Part shown: positions 44,465 through 53,673 of the stretch, in pieces
Numbering within the stretch: position 1 is the first letter of the stretch
Layout: each line of letters opens with the position of its first letter
Source of the DNA: UBA2821 sp902763335
GTDB taxonomy: Bacteria; Bacillota; Clostridia; Lachnospirales; Lachnospiraceae
Reading direction: 5' to 3' (one strand)
Assembly: GCA_052066835.1 (NCBI GenBank)
Contig: JBQHRJ010000001.1
DNA length: 64,000 nucleotides
Made by a program: the position numbers and the translations under genes
Notes under the pieces: generated by a model
The model's input: only the letters and a program-made list of their open reading frames with translations
What the model was told of the DNA's origin: nothing
The model's database searches: none

Positions 44465-46996
44465 TTAGTCATTATTTTCTTCATCTGGTTTCTGATTGTT
44501 ATCATTGCCCGGAGAGTCATTGTTTTCATCCGGTTTATTGTCCTGATTATTTTCATCATTGTTTTCAGAAGAATTATCAGCGGCGGTTGTCTCTGTATTA
44601 TGTCCTGCACTGCTGTTAGAAGAATGTGATGAGTGTCCTGAATGGACATCACACTGGTCTGTAGGGACATTGGCTTTTGAAAAATACTCAGTTCTTATGT
44701 TAGAAGAACCACACACACCTTCGATCGCCAGCTTGTTTGATGCTGAACATATCTTTGCTTCAACAACAGAATCCGGTTTTGGGAATCCCGGATCATCCGT
44801 ATAACCTTTTGTCTCATCTATACGTGATACGATTTTACTCCACAGTGTTTCATGGTATGAGGTGTTAGGTAATTTCTGGTTGTTATCGAATCCTGACCAT
44901 ACCGTAGCAGTAAGATAAGGAGTGTATCCTGAAAACCATATATCATTATCATCTGAGGTTGTACCGGTTTTTCCGGCAACAGTCATTCCCGGTACCTGAC
45001 AGAGTTTACCGGTTCCCTCTGTTACAACATCCTGCATTGCACTTGTAAGTAACCATGCAGTGGAATCTTTGATAACCGCGTGGTCATCAGAGTTGTTTTC
45101 AAGAAGTACACGTCCCTTGTGGTCGAGCACCTTTGTATATAATATAGGTTCGTTATAAACGCCACCGTTTGCTATTGCAGCATATGCGGCGCAGAGTTCA
45201 AGGTTTGTCACACCATATGTTATTCCACCGAGCGCCAGTGACTGACCAATATCTGATACTACAGAACCGTCATCCAATGTTTTTTCGGATACGAGAGTAG
45301 TAAATCCGAAATCCTCCAGATATTCAAATCCCAGCTGAGGAGTGATGGCAGTTATTAATTTTGATGTTACAACGTTCATTGAATCACGTATACCGGCACG
45401 GAGTGTTGATGGTCCGCGATAGCTGTCTCCCCACCAGTTGCTTACTTTTCTTCCGTTTACGTCATAAAAAGGTGAATCTTCAACGAGGGAAGCAAGTGTA
45501 TATCCTGCCGTATCAAGAGCAGGAGCATATGTTGAGAGTACTTTAAAACATGAACCAGGCTGTCTTGTAGTATTTGTTGCCCTGTTAAGCGTCAGGCTGG
45601 CAGTTTTCTCACCACGTCCGCCGACGATAGCTTTTACATAGCCTGTCTTCTGATCCATAACCGTGAATGAAACCTGTGGCTGTAGTGTATATAAAATATT
45701 TTCGCCAAGATCGGTATCACCTTCCTGCCAGTACTCGGTTTTAAATGCGGCGATATACTGGTCAGCTTCTTCAGGTGAAAAAAATGTAAGGTTAAATGAT
45801 GAATTTTCAAGTAAAACCTTATTATAGTATTCAATATCAGCCTCCGAATAGTTACTTACCGTTCCATCTGAGTGCTGTACTGACCATGCCCAGTTTATAG
45901 AGTAATATACGGTTGAAGGATAGTTTGCCGCATTGTTACATTCATCATCACAGATTGCCTGAATTGCAGGGTCCTGGGTAGTGTATATGCTAAGGCCGCC
46001 ACTGTATAAGGCATTGTAAGCCTGATTACGAGTGTATCCTTTCTGTTCCTGAAGGTCCTCTAATATGTCATCTATAAGTGCATCAACAAAATATGAATAT
46101 GGATTTGAAGTTGATGTGTTGACATTAAGAGTCTGTATTCTTGAGTATACGTCATCGGCCATTGCACTGTTATATTCATCCTGGGAAATGTGTCCGTTTG
46201 ACAGCATATGTTTTAAAACCTTTTCTCTACGCTCTGCGTTGTTCTCAGGATGAATTACCGGATTGTATTTTGAAGGACTCTGTGTAATGGCAGCTATGAC
46301 AGCAGCTTCTGAAAGATTAATCTCAGATACGTCCTTATTAAAATATCTTTTTGCGGCAGCCTGTACACCGAGACAGTTCTGACCGAGATTTATGGTGTTT
46401 AAATAGCTTTCAAGTATGTATGACTTGGTAGTAGCTTTTTCAAGTTCAAGTGCCAGATACTGTTCCTGAAATTTACGTTTAAAAAGTTCACCGACGGAAT
46501 TTTCATTTCCCCCCTGAAATACGTTATTTTTAAGTAACTGCTGTGTGAGGGTGCTGGCACCCTGTGACAGACTTCTTGTCGATACAGCGATATATGCAGC
46601 TCTTATGATACCTTTTAAGTCTACACCGTTATGCTCGTAAAAACGTTCATCCTCAATATCAATAAATGCATATTGCAGACATTTAGGGATATTGTCAATG
46701 GAAACAGATTCACGGTTTGAACCGGACTGTATAAGTTTGGTTATCTGATTGCCGTCACTGTCATATATTGTAGTTGAGTATCCTGATGGGGCAATATTTA
46801 TATCATCAACCGAGGGTGATGAATCTATTATGCCATGTATCATCCCAAAACCCGCAAACGTTACGGTTGTAATGAGTGCAACCAGGATAAATATAAAAAA
46901 TTTAAATGAATTTACACAAAACTTTGTTTTTAGCTTCTTCTTTGAAGAATTGACAGCTTTGCGTTTTTTTATTGCATTATCATAGCTGAAGTTCAT
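44465..46996 (-). CDS. Class A penicillin-binding protein (PBP1a-type)
   Basis: 843 residues from ATG 46996 (GGAGG upstream). One N-terminal membrane helix (about 33-52), then the GT51 transglycosylase domain (EDERFYEHNGVDLKG, STLTQQLLKN, SEAAVIAAITQSP) and the transpeptidase domain with SxxK (GSCFK), SxN (SMN) and KTGT motifs. It polymerises and crosslinks peptidoglycan on the outer face. A low-complexity tail of about 60 residues rich in Ser, His, Asn, Asp and Glu ends the protein. Confidence 0.94.
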   Translation of the reverse strand: MNFSYDNAIKKRKAVNSSKKKLKTKFCVNSFKFFIFILVALITTVTFAGFGMIHGIIDSSPSVDDINIAPSGYSTTIYDSDGNQITKLIQSGSNRESVSIDNIPKCLQYAFIDIEDERFYEHNGVDLKGIIRAAYIAVSTRSLSQGASTLTQQLLKNNVFQGGNENSVGELFKRKFQEQYLALELEKATTKSYILESYLNTINLGQNCLGVQAAAKRYFNKDVSEINLSEAAVIAAITQSPSKYNPVIHPENNAERREKVLKHMLSNGHISQDEYNSAMADDVYSRIQTLNVNTSTSNPYSYFVDALIDDILEDLQEQKGYTRNQAYNALYSGGLSIYTTQDPAIQAICDDECNNAANYPSTVYYSINWAWSVQHSDGTVSNYSEADIEYYNKVLLENSSFNLTFFSPEEADQYIAAFKTEYWQEGDTDLGENILYTLQPQVSFTVMDQKTGYVKAIVGGRGEKTASLTLNRATNTTRQPGSCFKVLSTYAPALDTAGYTLASLVEDSPFYDVNGRKVSNWWGDSYRGPSTLRAGIRDSMNVVTSKLITAITPQLGFEYLEDFGFTTLVSEKTLDDGSVVSDIGQSLALGGITYGVTNLELCAAYAAIANGGVYNEPILYTKVLDHKGRVLLENNSDDHAVIKDSTAWLLTSAMQDVVTEGTGKLCQVPGMTVAGKTGTTSDDNDIWFSGYTPYLTATVWSGFDNNQKLPNTSYHETLWSKIVSRIDETKGYTDDPGFPKPDSVVEAKICSASNKLAIEGVCGSSNIRTEYFSKANVPTDQCDVHSGHSSHSSNSSAGHNTETTAADNSSENNDENNQDNKPDENNDSPGNDNNQKPDEENND

Positions 46997-47161
46997 GAAT
47001 TTCCTCCATTCCAAAATGTTTTCTCATATATTATTATAAAATATACATTCCCATATTTTTTAATTATATCAAAAACCAGATGGTAAATAAAGTTAAAAAT
47101 GTGTTACAATCTATATATTAGCCTTAATAAAATATTTTATTCAAAGGAAATGAGGAAAAAA

Positions 47162-47812
47162 ATGAAAAAAAACATGGCACTTATAACTCCGGGAGTGGGA
47201 GAGTACGAGGAAAAGAAATCAAAGTTTATAGCACATATAAAGAAAGTGGAATCAGAAGAAGAAGCAAATGAATATATTGCGGCAATGAAAAAAGAATACT
47301 GGGATGCAAGACATAACTGCTATGCGTATGTGATTGGTGATAAAAATGAGATACAAAGATTTAGTGATGACGGGGAGCCGTCAGGAACGGCAGGAAAGCC
47401 CATACTTGATGTCCTGAACGGTTCAGGACTTAATAATGTAATAATTATCGTGACAAGATATTTTGGAGGGGTACTGCTTGGAACCGGCGGTCTTGTGAGG
47501 GCATACCAGAAGTCATCACAGGATGCACTTGATAAAAGTATAATCGTGGAGAAGAAGTCAGGAAATGTGGCATTACTGAAGGCTGATTACGGATATGTAG
47601 GAAAATTACAGTATATTGCGGCAAATCTCGGCATACACCAGCTGGATGCAGAGTATGGAGAAAATGTTGTATTTAAATATCTGGTTCCTGTGGAAGTATA
47701 TGATAAGTTTAAGGAAAATGTGGATGAGGCAACATCAGCAACGGTGGAAATAGAAAACACTGCCACTATCAGCTACGGTATTGATAATGGCAGTGTAATT
47801 ACTGAATTATAA
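47162..47812 (+). CDS. YigZ/IMPACT family protein
   Basis: 216 residues from ATG 47162 (GAGG upstream); longer starts at 47150 or 47099 have poor spacing. The UPF0029 motifs KKSKFIAHI, DARHNCYAYVIG, RFSDDGEPSGTAGKPIL and TRYFGGVLLGTGGLVRAY are all present, followed by a small ferredoxin-like domain. Members are linked to translation control, with no settled biochemical activity in bacteria. Confidence 0.93.
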   Translation: MKKNMALITPGVGEYEEKKSKFIAHIKKVESEEEANEYIAAMKKEYWDARHNCYAYVIGDKNEIQRFSDDGEPSGTAGKPILDVLNGSGLNNVIIIVTRYFGGVLLGTGGLVRAYQKSSQDALDKSIIVEKKSGNVALLKADYGYVGKLQYIAANLGIHQLDAEYGENVVFKYLVPVEVYDKFKENVDEATSATVEIENTATISYGIDNGSVITEL

Positions 47813-48727
47813 ATAATATTCTTTTGTAAAAAATTTTTTGATAATTATAGGATATACACACAGGATAAATAATATAACCAGCATTTTAGATATAAAGTAA
47901 AGTGGAAGTATTCCTGAGAAGAAACTTTTTACTATATAGCTCAATACGGAATTTAATAATAATGTGAGTACAAGTCCTATAATGTACTTGACAATCTGTA
48001 GCGGCAAAGTTGTAGCACGTTCGTTGAAACGGATATGTTTGGTTTCTATATAATACCCGATAATGAATCCGGCAGCGGCGCCTGCAGCCTTGGCTGTGTC
48101 AGTCAGTTTATTAAACGGTACACCGGGAACGGCTAAACCGACATAAGCAATTATTCCTACTGCTATAAATGTCAGAATAATAAGAAATATCATTGTACGT
48201 TTAACAAACGAAGGGTGAACCGAATAGTTTTCAGCATAATAATTTATTATAAAGGAAATTATTATCGTAATACCAAAGGATACCAGCACATCTGATGGAG
48301 TGTGGACACCAAGGTACATTCTTGAAAACATTACTAAAAATATAGTAGCAAAGCAGGCAACCTTTACAGACTTCTTCTTTGACGTAAAAGCAAAAGAGGA
48401 GAAGAGTGCTGTCACATTCTGGGTATGCCCGCTTGGGAATGAGTAACCGGTAGCGGTGCGCTTTGCCGATTCAACAGCCTTAAAGCTTTTGTCACGTACC
48501 CATGGACGCGGAACACGGCACAATATCTTTGTAGAATTAACTATAAGACCTGAGACTACATATACGATACCCAGCCGGTAAGCAAATTTTTTATCTATGC
48601 ACCAGAATATAAGGCACAAAACTGCGATGAAGATGGTGCTTTCGCCTATAACCGTTATAATAGAATTAAACCAGGTTAAAGCGGGCGTTCTTGCATCTGA
48701 CAGCAATTCAAGAAATCTCATATCCAT
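47807..48727 (-). CDS. PAP2-family membrane phosphatase
   Basis: 306 residues from ATG 48727 (AGGAG 8 nt upstream; the frame opens at 48745). Around eight membrane helices and the phosphatase motifs KILCRVPRPW, YSFPSGHTQ and SRMYLGVHTPSDV are visible. It probably dephosphorylates undecaprenyl pyrophosphate or another lipid phosphate. The last 6 nt overlap the end of the converging YigZ gene. Confidence 0.88.
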   Translation of the reverse strand: MDMRFLELLSDARTPALTWFNSIITVIGESTIFIAVLCLIFWCIDKKFAYRLGIVYVVSGLIVNSTKILCRVPRPWVRDKSFKAVESAKRTATGYSFPSGHTQNVTALFSSFAFTSKKKSVKVACFATIFLVMFSRMYLGVHTPSDVLVSFGITIIISFIINYYAENYSVHPSFVKRTMIFLIILTFIAVGIIAYVGLAVPGVPFNKLTDTAKAAGAAAGFIIGYYIETKHIRFNERATTLPLQIVKYIIGLVLTLLLNSVLSYIVKSFFSGILPLYFISKMLVILFILCVYPIIIKKFFTKEYYL

Positions 48728-48750
48728 CCGCATTTCTCCTCTCATATAAA

Positions 48751-50589
48751 TTAATTTTTGTTGTTATTAAACTTAGAACGTTTTCTAAGTGTAGGATCAA
48801 GAATTTTCTTTCTTATTCTGAGGTTTTCCGGTGTTACTTCGAGTAACTCATCGGTATCTATAAATTCAAGACACTGCTCAAGACTTAATACTTTCTTAGG
48901 AACAAGCTTTAAAGCTTCATCTGAACCTGAAGAACGGGTATTTGTAAGATGTTTTGTCTTACATACATTAACTTCAACATCATCAGTTTTACCATTTTGT
49001 CCGACAACCATTCCTGAGTAAACTTTTTCACCAGGTCCGATAAATAATGTACCACGTTCCTGAGCATTGAAAAGACCATATGTTATGGCTTCACCGGCTT
49101 CAAATGCGATAAGAGAACCCTGTTTACGGTACTGGATGTCACCTTTGTATGGACCGTAACCGTTGAATATTGTGTTGATAATACCATTGCCTTTTGTACT
49201 GGTCATAAATTCGCCTCTGTAACCTATAAGACCTCTGGCAGGTATAGAAAACTCAAGACGGGTGTATCCGCCGGATGATGTTGTCATGTTAAGAAGTTCA
49301 CCTTTTCGTGAGCTTAATTTTTCAATAACTGTACCTGAAAATTCATCAGGGACATCAATATATGCAAGTTCCATAGGCTCAAGCTTTTTACCGTGTTCGT
49401 CAGTTTTATATAATACCTCAGCTTTGCTGACAGCAAATTCATATCCTTCACGTCTCATATTTTCAATAAGAACGGATAAGTGGAGCTCACCACGGCCTGA
49501 CACCTTAAAGCTCTCTGTTGTTTCAGTTTCCTCAACTCTGAGACTTACGTCAGTGTTAAGCTCTCTGAACAGACGGTCTCTTAAATGGCGTGATGTAACA
49601 AATTTACCTTCCTGTCCGGCAAGCGGGCTGTCATTAACCATAAAATGCATTGATATGGTTGGCTCTGAAATCTTCTGGAAAGGTATGGCAACAGGATTTT
49701 CAGGTGAACATATAGTATCTCCGATATGAATGTCAGCGATTCCTGATATGGCTACAATAGAACCGACAGTAGCTTCATTGACCTCAACCTTATTTAATCC
49801 GTCAAATTCATATAATTTACTGATTTTAACTCTTTTCTGTTTATCAGGTTCATGAGCGTTTACAAGAACGGCATCCTGATTAACTTTGATTTTACCGTTA
49901 TCTACCTTACCTATTCCGATACGGCCTACATATTCGTTGTAGTCGATAGTACTGATAAGAAGCTGTGTGCTTTCATCAGGGTCTCCCTCAGGAGCCGGAA
50001 TATATTTAAGGATAGTTTCAAATAAAGGCTCCATATTCTTAGGAGAATCATCAAGCTCTAATATGGCATGTCCGGCTTTTGCGGATGCAAATACGAACGG
50101 ACAGTCAAGCTGTTCATCAGAAGCATCAAGTTCTATAAATAATTCAAGAACCTCGTCGATAACTTCCTGAGGACGTGCTTCAGGACGATCAATCTTATTT
50201 ATACATACAATAACGGAAAGATTGAGTTCCAAAGCTTTCTTTAAAACAAATTTGGTCTGTGGCATTGCGCCTTCAAAGGCATCAACAACCAGAATAACTC
50301 CGTCAACCATTTTAAGAACACGTTCAACTTCACCACCAAAGTCGGCATGTCCCGGTGTATCTATAATGTTAATCTTTGTATCTTTGTAATACACTGCTGT
50401 GTTTTTAGAAAGAATAGTGATGCCTCGTTCACGTTCAATGTCATTTGAATCCATTACACGTTCGGCAACTTCCTGATTTTCTCTGAAAACACCGCTCTGC
50501 TTAAGCAGTTCATCTACAAGAGTTGTCTTACCGTGGTCAACGTGAGCTATAATTGCAACGTTACGGACATCTTCTCTTTTGATTTTCAT
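48751..50589 (-). CDS. typA: Ribosome-associated GTPase TypA/BipA
   Basis: 612 residues from ATG 50589, which has GGAGG 8 nt upstream; the frame opens at 50604. The G domain has AHVDHGKTT, RGITI, DTPGHADFGGEV and NKIDR. Domains II, III and V follow, with the BipA-specific C-terminal domain (GPGEKVYSGMVVGQ). It acts in ribosome assembly and stress adaptation. Element A lies between it and the divergent SSB-like gene. Confidence 0.96.
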   Translation of the reverse strand: MKIKREDVRNVAIIAHVDHGKTTLVDELLKQSGVFRENQEVAERVMDSNDIERERGITILSKNTAVYYKDTKINIIDTPGHADFGGEVERVLKMVDGVILVVDAFEGAMPQTKFVLKKALELNLSVIVCINKIDRPEARPQEVIDEVLELFIELDASDEQLDCPFVFASAKAGHAILELDDSPKNMEPLFETILKYIPAPEGDPDESTQLLISTIDYNEYVGRIGIGKVDNGKIKVNQDAVLVNAHEPDKQKRVKISKLYEFDGLNKVEVNEATVGSIVAISGIADIHIGDTICSPENPVAIPFQKISEPTISMHFMVNDSPLAGQEGKFVTSRHLRDRLFRELNTDVSLRVEETETTESFKVSGRGELHLSVLIENMRREGYEFAVSKAEVLYKTDEHGKKLEPMELAYIDVPDEFSGTVIEKLSSRKGELLNMTTSSGGYTRLEFSIPARGLIGYRGEFMTSTKGNGIINTIFNGYGPYKGDIQYRKQGSLIAFEAGEAITYGLFNAQERGTLFIGPGEKVYSGMVVGQNGKTDDVEVNVCKTKHLTNTRSSGSDEALKLVPKKVLSLEQCLEFIDTDELLEVTPENLRIRKKILDPTLRKRSKFNNNKN

Positions 50590-50691
50590 TAAATATTCCT
50601 CCATTCACAAAAAAAATCAATATCAAGCTTATCATAATTTACATAAAATTCAAGAAAAATATTTATTTTTATATATAGGAACTTTAAATTT

Positions 50692-50804
50692 AAGTGTCAA
50701 AAGCCCCCAGCGGGGGAGCAGCCGACACAAATATGTGTATTTGCAAGCTAGCTTGCAATATCACATATTGTGTTCGACTGGTGCGTAGCACCCTTTTGAC
50801 ACTT
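50692..50804. repeat. Cloverleaf palindromic element, copy A
   Basis: 113 bp bounded by AAGTGTCAAAAG and CTTTTGACACTT. Inside are a short hairpin CCCCC-AGC-GGGGG, a long arm with CGACACAA...TTGTGTTCG and a tip of TTGCAAGCTAGCTTGCAA, and a second hairpin GGTGC-GTA-GCACC. The same layout occurs at three further sites in the next 8 kb. It lies between divergent typA and the SSB-like gene. Confidence 0.9.
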
Positions 50805-51083
50805 GAATCTGAATTTAAATCAATCCGGTTATAAAATATTATAAATTTCTGTTTCTGATATGTAGAAAAATGGCGAAAAATATAGCCATTCGACATTTTT
50901 CTACATTGTATCACCATTGTATAGGAAAATCAAAGAAAAAAATGCTAAAATGGACTTCCCAGGTAATAAAAATTAATGTAAAATGCAACCGTAATGTTGT
51001 TCTAATAATAACAAAGGGAACGTAAACATTACTATAGATAAGTTTATCTAAAGAAACATTTAATAATGAAGGGAGAAATACGC
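50805..51083. other. Intergenic stretch between element A and the SSB-like gene
   Basis: AT-rich. It holds an 11-bp perfect inverted repeat, GTAGAAAAATG (50862-50872) with CATTTTTCTAC (50894-50904), without a T-run on either side. Nothing else is recognisable; promoters of the divergent genes presumably lie here. Confidence 0.5.
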
Positions 51084-51710
51084 ATGGTAGATAAGGTGAT
51101 TGAAAACAACAGAGTAAGTATTTTAGGAGAGATAGTATCAGAATTCAGATTCAGCCATGAAGTGTTTGGCGAGGGATTTTACATCGTGGATGTAGCAGTC
51201 AGCAGGCTGAGTGATATGTATGATACAATACCGCTTATGGTATCGGAAAGACTTGTTGATGTCACACAGAATCTAAAAGGAAAACTGGTGGAAGTATCAG
51301 GACAGTTTCGTTCATATAACAGACATGAGGGAACGAAAAACAAACTTGTACTTTCTATATTTGTAAGGGAGTGGCAGATAGTAGAGGAAAATCTTGAGGC
51401 AGGAAAGACAAATCAGATATTTCTGGACGGATTTATCTGTAAGGCACCTGTTTACAGAAAGACTCCATTGGGAAGAGAGATATCTGATCTTCTTATTGCA
51501 GTGAACAGACCATATGGAAAATCAGATTATATCCCATGTATTGCGTGGGGAAGAAATGCCAGATTTGCTTCAACATTTGAAGTTGGAGGCAGAATTCAGA
51601 TATGGGGAAGAGTACAGAGCAGGGATTATGTTAAGAAGTTAAGTGAAGAGGAAACAGAAAAACATACCGCCTATGAAGTATCGGTCAGTAAGCTTGAGTA
51701 TGTAGTGTAA
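51084..51710 (+). CDS. Single-stranded-DNA-binding-like protein with two OB domains
   Basis: 208 residues from ATG 51084, preferred because GGGAGA lies 8 nt upstream. Two consecutive OB-fold units are visible: residues about 5-105 (VIENNRVSILGEI, GKLVEVSGQF) and 110-208 (NQIFLDGFICKAPVYRKTPLGREISDLLIAVNR, YIPCIAWGRNARFA). The second is the typical SSB pattern. No acidic SSB tail, so it is probably not the main replication SSB. Function unknown beyond probable DNA binding. Confidence 0.85.
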   Translation: MVDKVIENNRVSILGEIVSEFRFSHEVFGEGFYIVDVAVSRLSDMYDTIPLMVSERLVDVTQNLKGKLVEVSGQFRSYNRHEGTKNKLVLSIFVREWQIVEENLEAGKTNQIFLDGFICKAPVYRKTPLGREISDLLIAVNRPYGKSDYIPCIAWGRNARFASTFEVGGRIQIWGRVQSRDYVKKLSEEETEKHTAYEVSVSKLEYVV

Positions 51711-51723
51711 TGCCAATCAGATG

Positions 51724-51752
51724 TTGCAAAAAATTGTAAACTTTGGTATTAT
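51724..51752 (+). promoter_or_regulatory. Sigma-A type promoter of the CobO-like gene
   Basis: TTGCAA (51724-51729), 17-nt spacer and TATTAT (51747-51752), 35 nt before the start. Confidence 0.5.
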
Positions 51753-51786
51753 GTACTAAATTTAAGGTATATAAGGAGCATTTGCT

Positions 51787-52275
51787 ATGGACAAAGGATA
51801 CGTGCAGATTTTTTGCGGCAATGGTGACGGAAAATCATCTGCTGCAATTGGAAAAGGTATTTTTTCGGCAATAGAAGGAAAAAGAGTTATCATTATACAG
51901 TTCATGAAAAGAAGGAACGAGGATGAAGCAGCCTTTTTCGAGCAATTGGAGCCTCAAATTAAAATGTTCAGATTTGAGAAATCTGATACAAGTTTTGATG
52001 AAATGAGCGATAAAGAAAGAGAAGAAGAGCGGAATAACATAACCAATGGCATAAATTATGCCAAAAAGGTGCTTACTACAGGGGAGTGTGATGTGCTTAT
52101 TCTCGATGAAGCGCTTGGTCTTATTAATGAAGGCATAGTAAGCATGGAGCAGATTATACAGGTAATATGTGCAAAAGATGAATATGAAACCGTATTTCTT
52201 ACGGGAATTAATCTTCCGGAAGCACTAAAAGATTATGTTGATATTGTATCCACAATAGAGACACAAAATATGTAG
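51787..52275 (+). CDS. CobO/BtuR-like adenosyltransferase family protein
   Basis: 162 residues. The ATP loop GNGDGKSSAAIGKG (about residues 11-24) and Walker B VLILDEALGLINEG match the CobO (cob(I)yrinic acid a,c-diamide adenosyltransferase) family. No other cobalamin gene is near, and the loop reads GNGDGKSS where CobO normally has GKGKTT, so it may be a paralogue with another substrate. AAGGAG precedes ATG 51787. Confidence 0.8.
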   Translation: MDKGYVQIFCGNGDGKSSAAIGKGIFSAIEGKRVIIIQFMKRRNEDEAAFFEQLEPQIKMFRFEKSDTSFDEMSDKEREEERNNITNGINYAKKVLTTGECDVLILDEALGLINEGIVSMEQIIQVICAKDEYETVFLTGINLPEALKDYVDIVSTIETQNM

Positions 52276-52309
52276 AATTATGTAATGTCACAGTTAAACT
52301 AAATATTGA

Positions 52310-52338
52310 TTGACAATGCTATATAATGGTGTTATCAT
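52310..52338 (+). promoter_or_regulatory. Sigma-A type promoter of the lysine-riboswitch leader
   Basis: TTGACA (52310-52315), 17-nt spacer and TATCAT (52333-52338), about 25 nt upstream of the aptamer. Confidence 0.65.
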
Positions 52339-52362
52339 CACATTTAGATAATTAAATATTTT

Positions 52363-52535
52363 AAGTAGAGGTTGCATTTTAAAAGAGTAATCAGACGGAT
52401 GTTTCAGTGACAGATGAAATCTGATGAAAGGGTGAGATGCCGAAGGAAGAATATATTCTGAGATATTTTTCTTGGGGATATGGTTAATAGCCATATAACT
52501 GTCATTCCGTTTACATTCGGAATGGAGGGCTGCTT
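52363..52535 (+). ncRNA. Lysine riboswitch (L box) upstream of dapA
   Basis: The L-box core is easily read: AGAGGTTGC (52367-52375), AGAGTAA, GAAAGGGTGAGATGCCGAAGG, CTTGGGG and ACTGTC...GGAGGGCTGC. Helix P1 pairs AAGTAG (52363-52368) with CTGCTT (52530-52535). Lysine binding stabilises P1. GGGCTG (52527-52532) can otherwise pair with CAGCCC (52558-52563) inside the terminator arm, so ligand favours termination. This represses lysine/diaminopimelate synthesis when lysine is plentiful. Confidence 0.95.
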
Positions 52536-52551
52536 TTTAGTTGTGAACTTT

Positions 52552-52580
52552 AAGAACCAGCCCGGTGCTGGTTCTTTTAT
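52552..52580 (+). terminator. Riboswitch-controlled terminator
   Basis: AAGAACCAGC (52552-52561) pairs with GCTGGTTCTT (52567-52576), followed by TTATATTTTT. The left arm overlaps the antiterminator sequence described for the L box. Confidence 0.9.
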
Positions 52581-52599
52581 ATTTTTAAGGAGGAAGATT

Positions 52600-53490
52600 A
52601 TGTCTATTTTTACAGGAGCAGGAGTTGCTATCGTTACACCTATGAATGAGGATGGAAGTGTTAATTTTGATAAGCTGGGAGAACTGATTGATTATCAGAT
52701 AAACCATAAGACAGATTGTATAATAATCTGTGGAACTACAGGAGAATCATCTACTCTGACGCATGAGGAGCATCTTGCATGCATAAAGTATGCAGTAGAG
52801 AAAACAGCAGGAAGAATACCGGTAGTAGCAGGAACAGGTTCTAACTGTACTGAAACAGCCGTTTATTTATCACAGGAGGCAGAGAAGTATGGAGTTGACG
52901 GACTTCTTCTTGTGACACCATATTATAATAAGGCTACACAGAACGGATTATTTGAACATTTTACTACTATTGCAAATTCAGTTAAAGTTCCTATTATATT
53001 ATATAATGTTCCGAGCAGAACAGGATGTAATATATTACCTGAGACTGCAGTTCGTATAGCAAAGGCAGCACCAAATGTAAAAGGTGTAAAAGAAGCAAGT
53101 GGAAATATTTCACAGGTTGCAAAGCTTGCAAAACTTGCAGATGGTCTGCTTGACATTTATTCAGGAAATGATGACCAGATAGTGCCGGTATTATCACTTG
53201 GTGGAAAAGGTGTAATATCAGTATTATCAAATGTAGCACCGGAAAAAGCACATGATATCGTGGATTCTTACCTTAAGGGTGATGTTAAGACCAGCTTAAA
53301 ACTTCAGCTTGAGGCACTCAATCTTATCAATCAGTTATTCTGTGAAGTTAATCCTATACCTGTTAAGGCGGCGCTTAATATGATGGGTATGGAAGTTGGA
53401 CCACTTAGAAAGCCACTTACTGAGATGGAGCCTGAACATAAGGAGAATCTTAAGAAGGCAATGATGGAATATGGAATAAAACTCGCTTAG
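52600..53490 (+). CDS. dapA: 4-hydroxy-tetrahydrodipicolinate synthase DapA
   Basis: 296 residues from ATG 52600 (AAGGAGG upstream); an open frame reaches back to 52480 through the riboswitch but is not coding. The aldolase motifs GAGVAIVTPMNEDGSVN, CGTTGESSTLTHEEH, VTPYYNKATQNGL, ILYNVPSRTG (the Tyr) and GVKEASGN (Schiff-base Lys) are present. It condenses pyruvate with aspartate semialdehyde, the committing step to lysine, diaminopimelate and spore dipicolinate. Confidence 0.97.
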   Translation: MSIFTGAGVAIVTPMNEDGSVNFDKLGELIDYQINHKTDCIIICGTTGESSTLTHEEHLACIKYAVEKTAGRIPVVAGTGSNCTETAVYLSQEAEKYGVDGLLLVTPYYNKATQNGLFEHFTTIANSVKVPIILYNVPSRTGCNILPETAVRIAKAAPNVKGVKEASGNISQVAKLAKLADGLLDIYSGNDDQIVPVLSLGGKGVISVLSNVAPEKAHDIVDSYLKGDVKTSLKLQLEALNLINQLFCEVNPIPVKAALNMMGMEVGPLRKPLTEMEPEHKENLKKAMMEYGIKLA

Positions 53491-53510
53491 ACGGATATTA
53501 GGTAAATCTA

Positions 53511-53619
53511 GTTGTCAAAAGGGTGCTACGCACCAGCCGGACACAATATGCGGTATTGCAAGCTGGCTTGCAAATACGCATAGTTGTGCCGGCTGCTCCC
53601 CGCAGGGGCTTTTGACAAC
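53511..53619. repeat. Cloverleaf palindromic element, copy B (inverted)
   Basis: 109 bp bounded by GTTGTCAAAAG and CTTTTGACAAC, opposite orientation to copies A, C and D. The conserved hairpin GGTGC-TAC-GCACC comes first, then the long arm (GCCGG...CCGGC) with tip TTGCAAGCTGGCTTGCAA, then CCCC-GCA-GGGG. The outer stem differs from A (GTTGTC/GACAAC) but still pairs. It lies between dapA and dapB. Confidence 0.9.
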
Positions 53620-53673
53620 GGAATTTCTATTATAAAAAATAATATTACAACATGAAAGGTACGGTAGAAGTAA

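Noticed and set aside
50862..50904. Inverted repeat as a terminator
   Set aside because: No T-run follows on either strand, and the flanking genes both point away from it.
52480..52599. 40-codon N-terminal extension of dapA
   Set aside because: It reads through the riboswitch and terminator; ATG 52600 has an ideal ribosome site and gives the family length.
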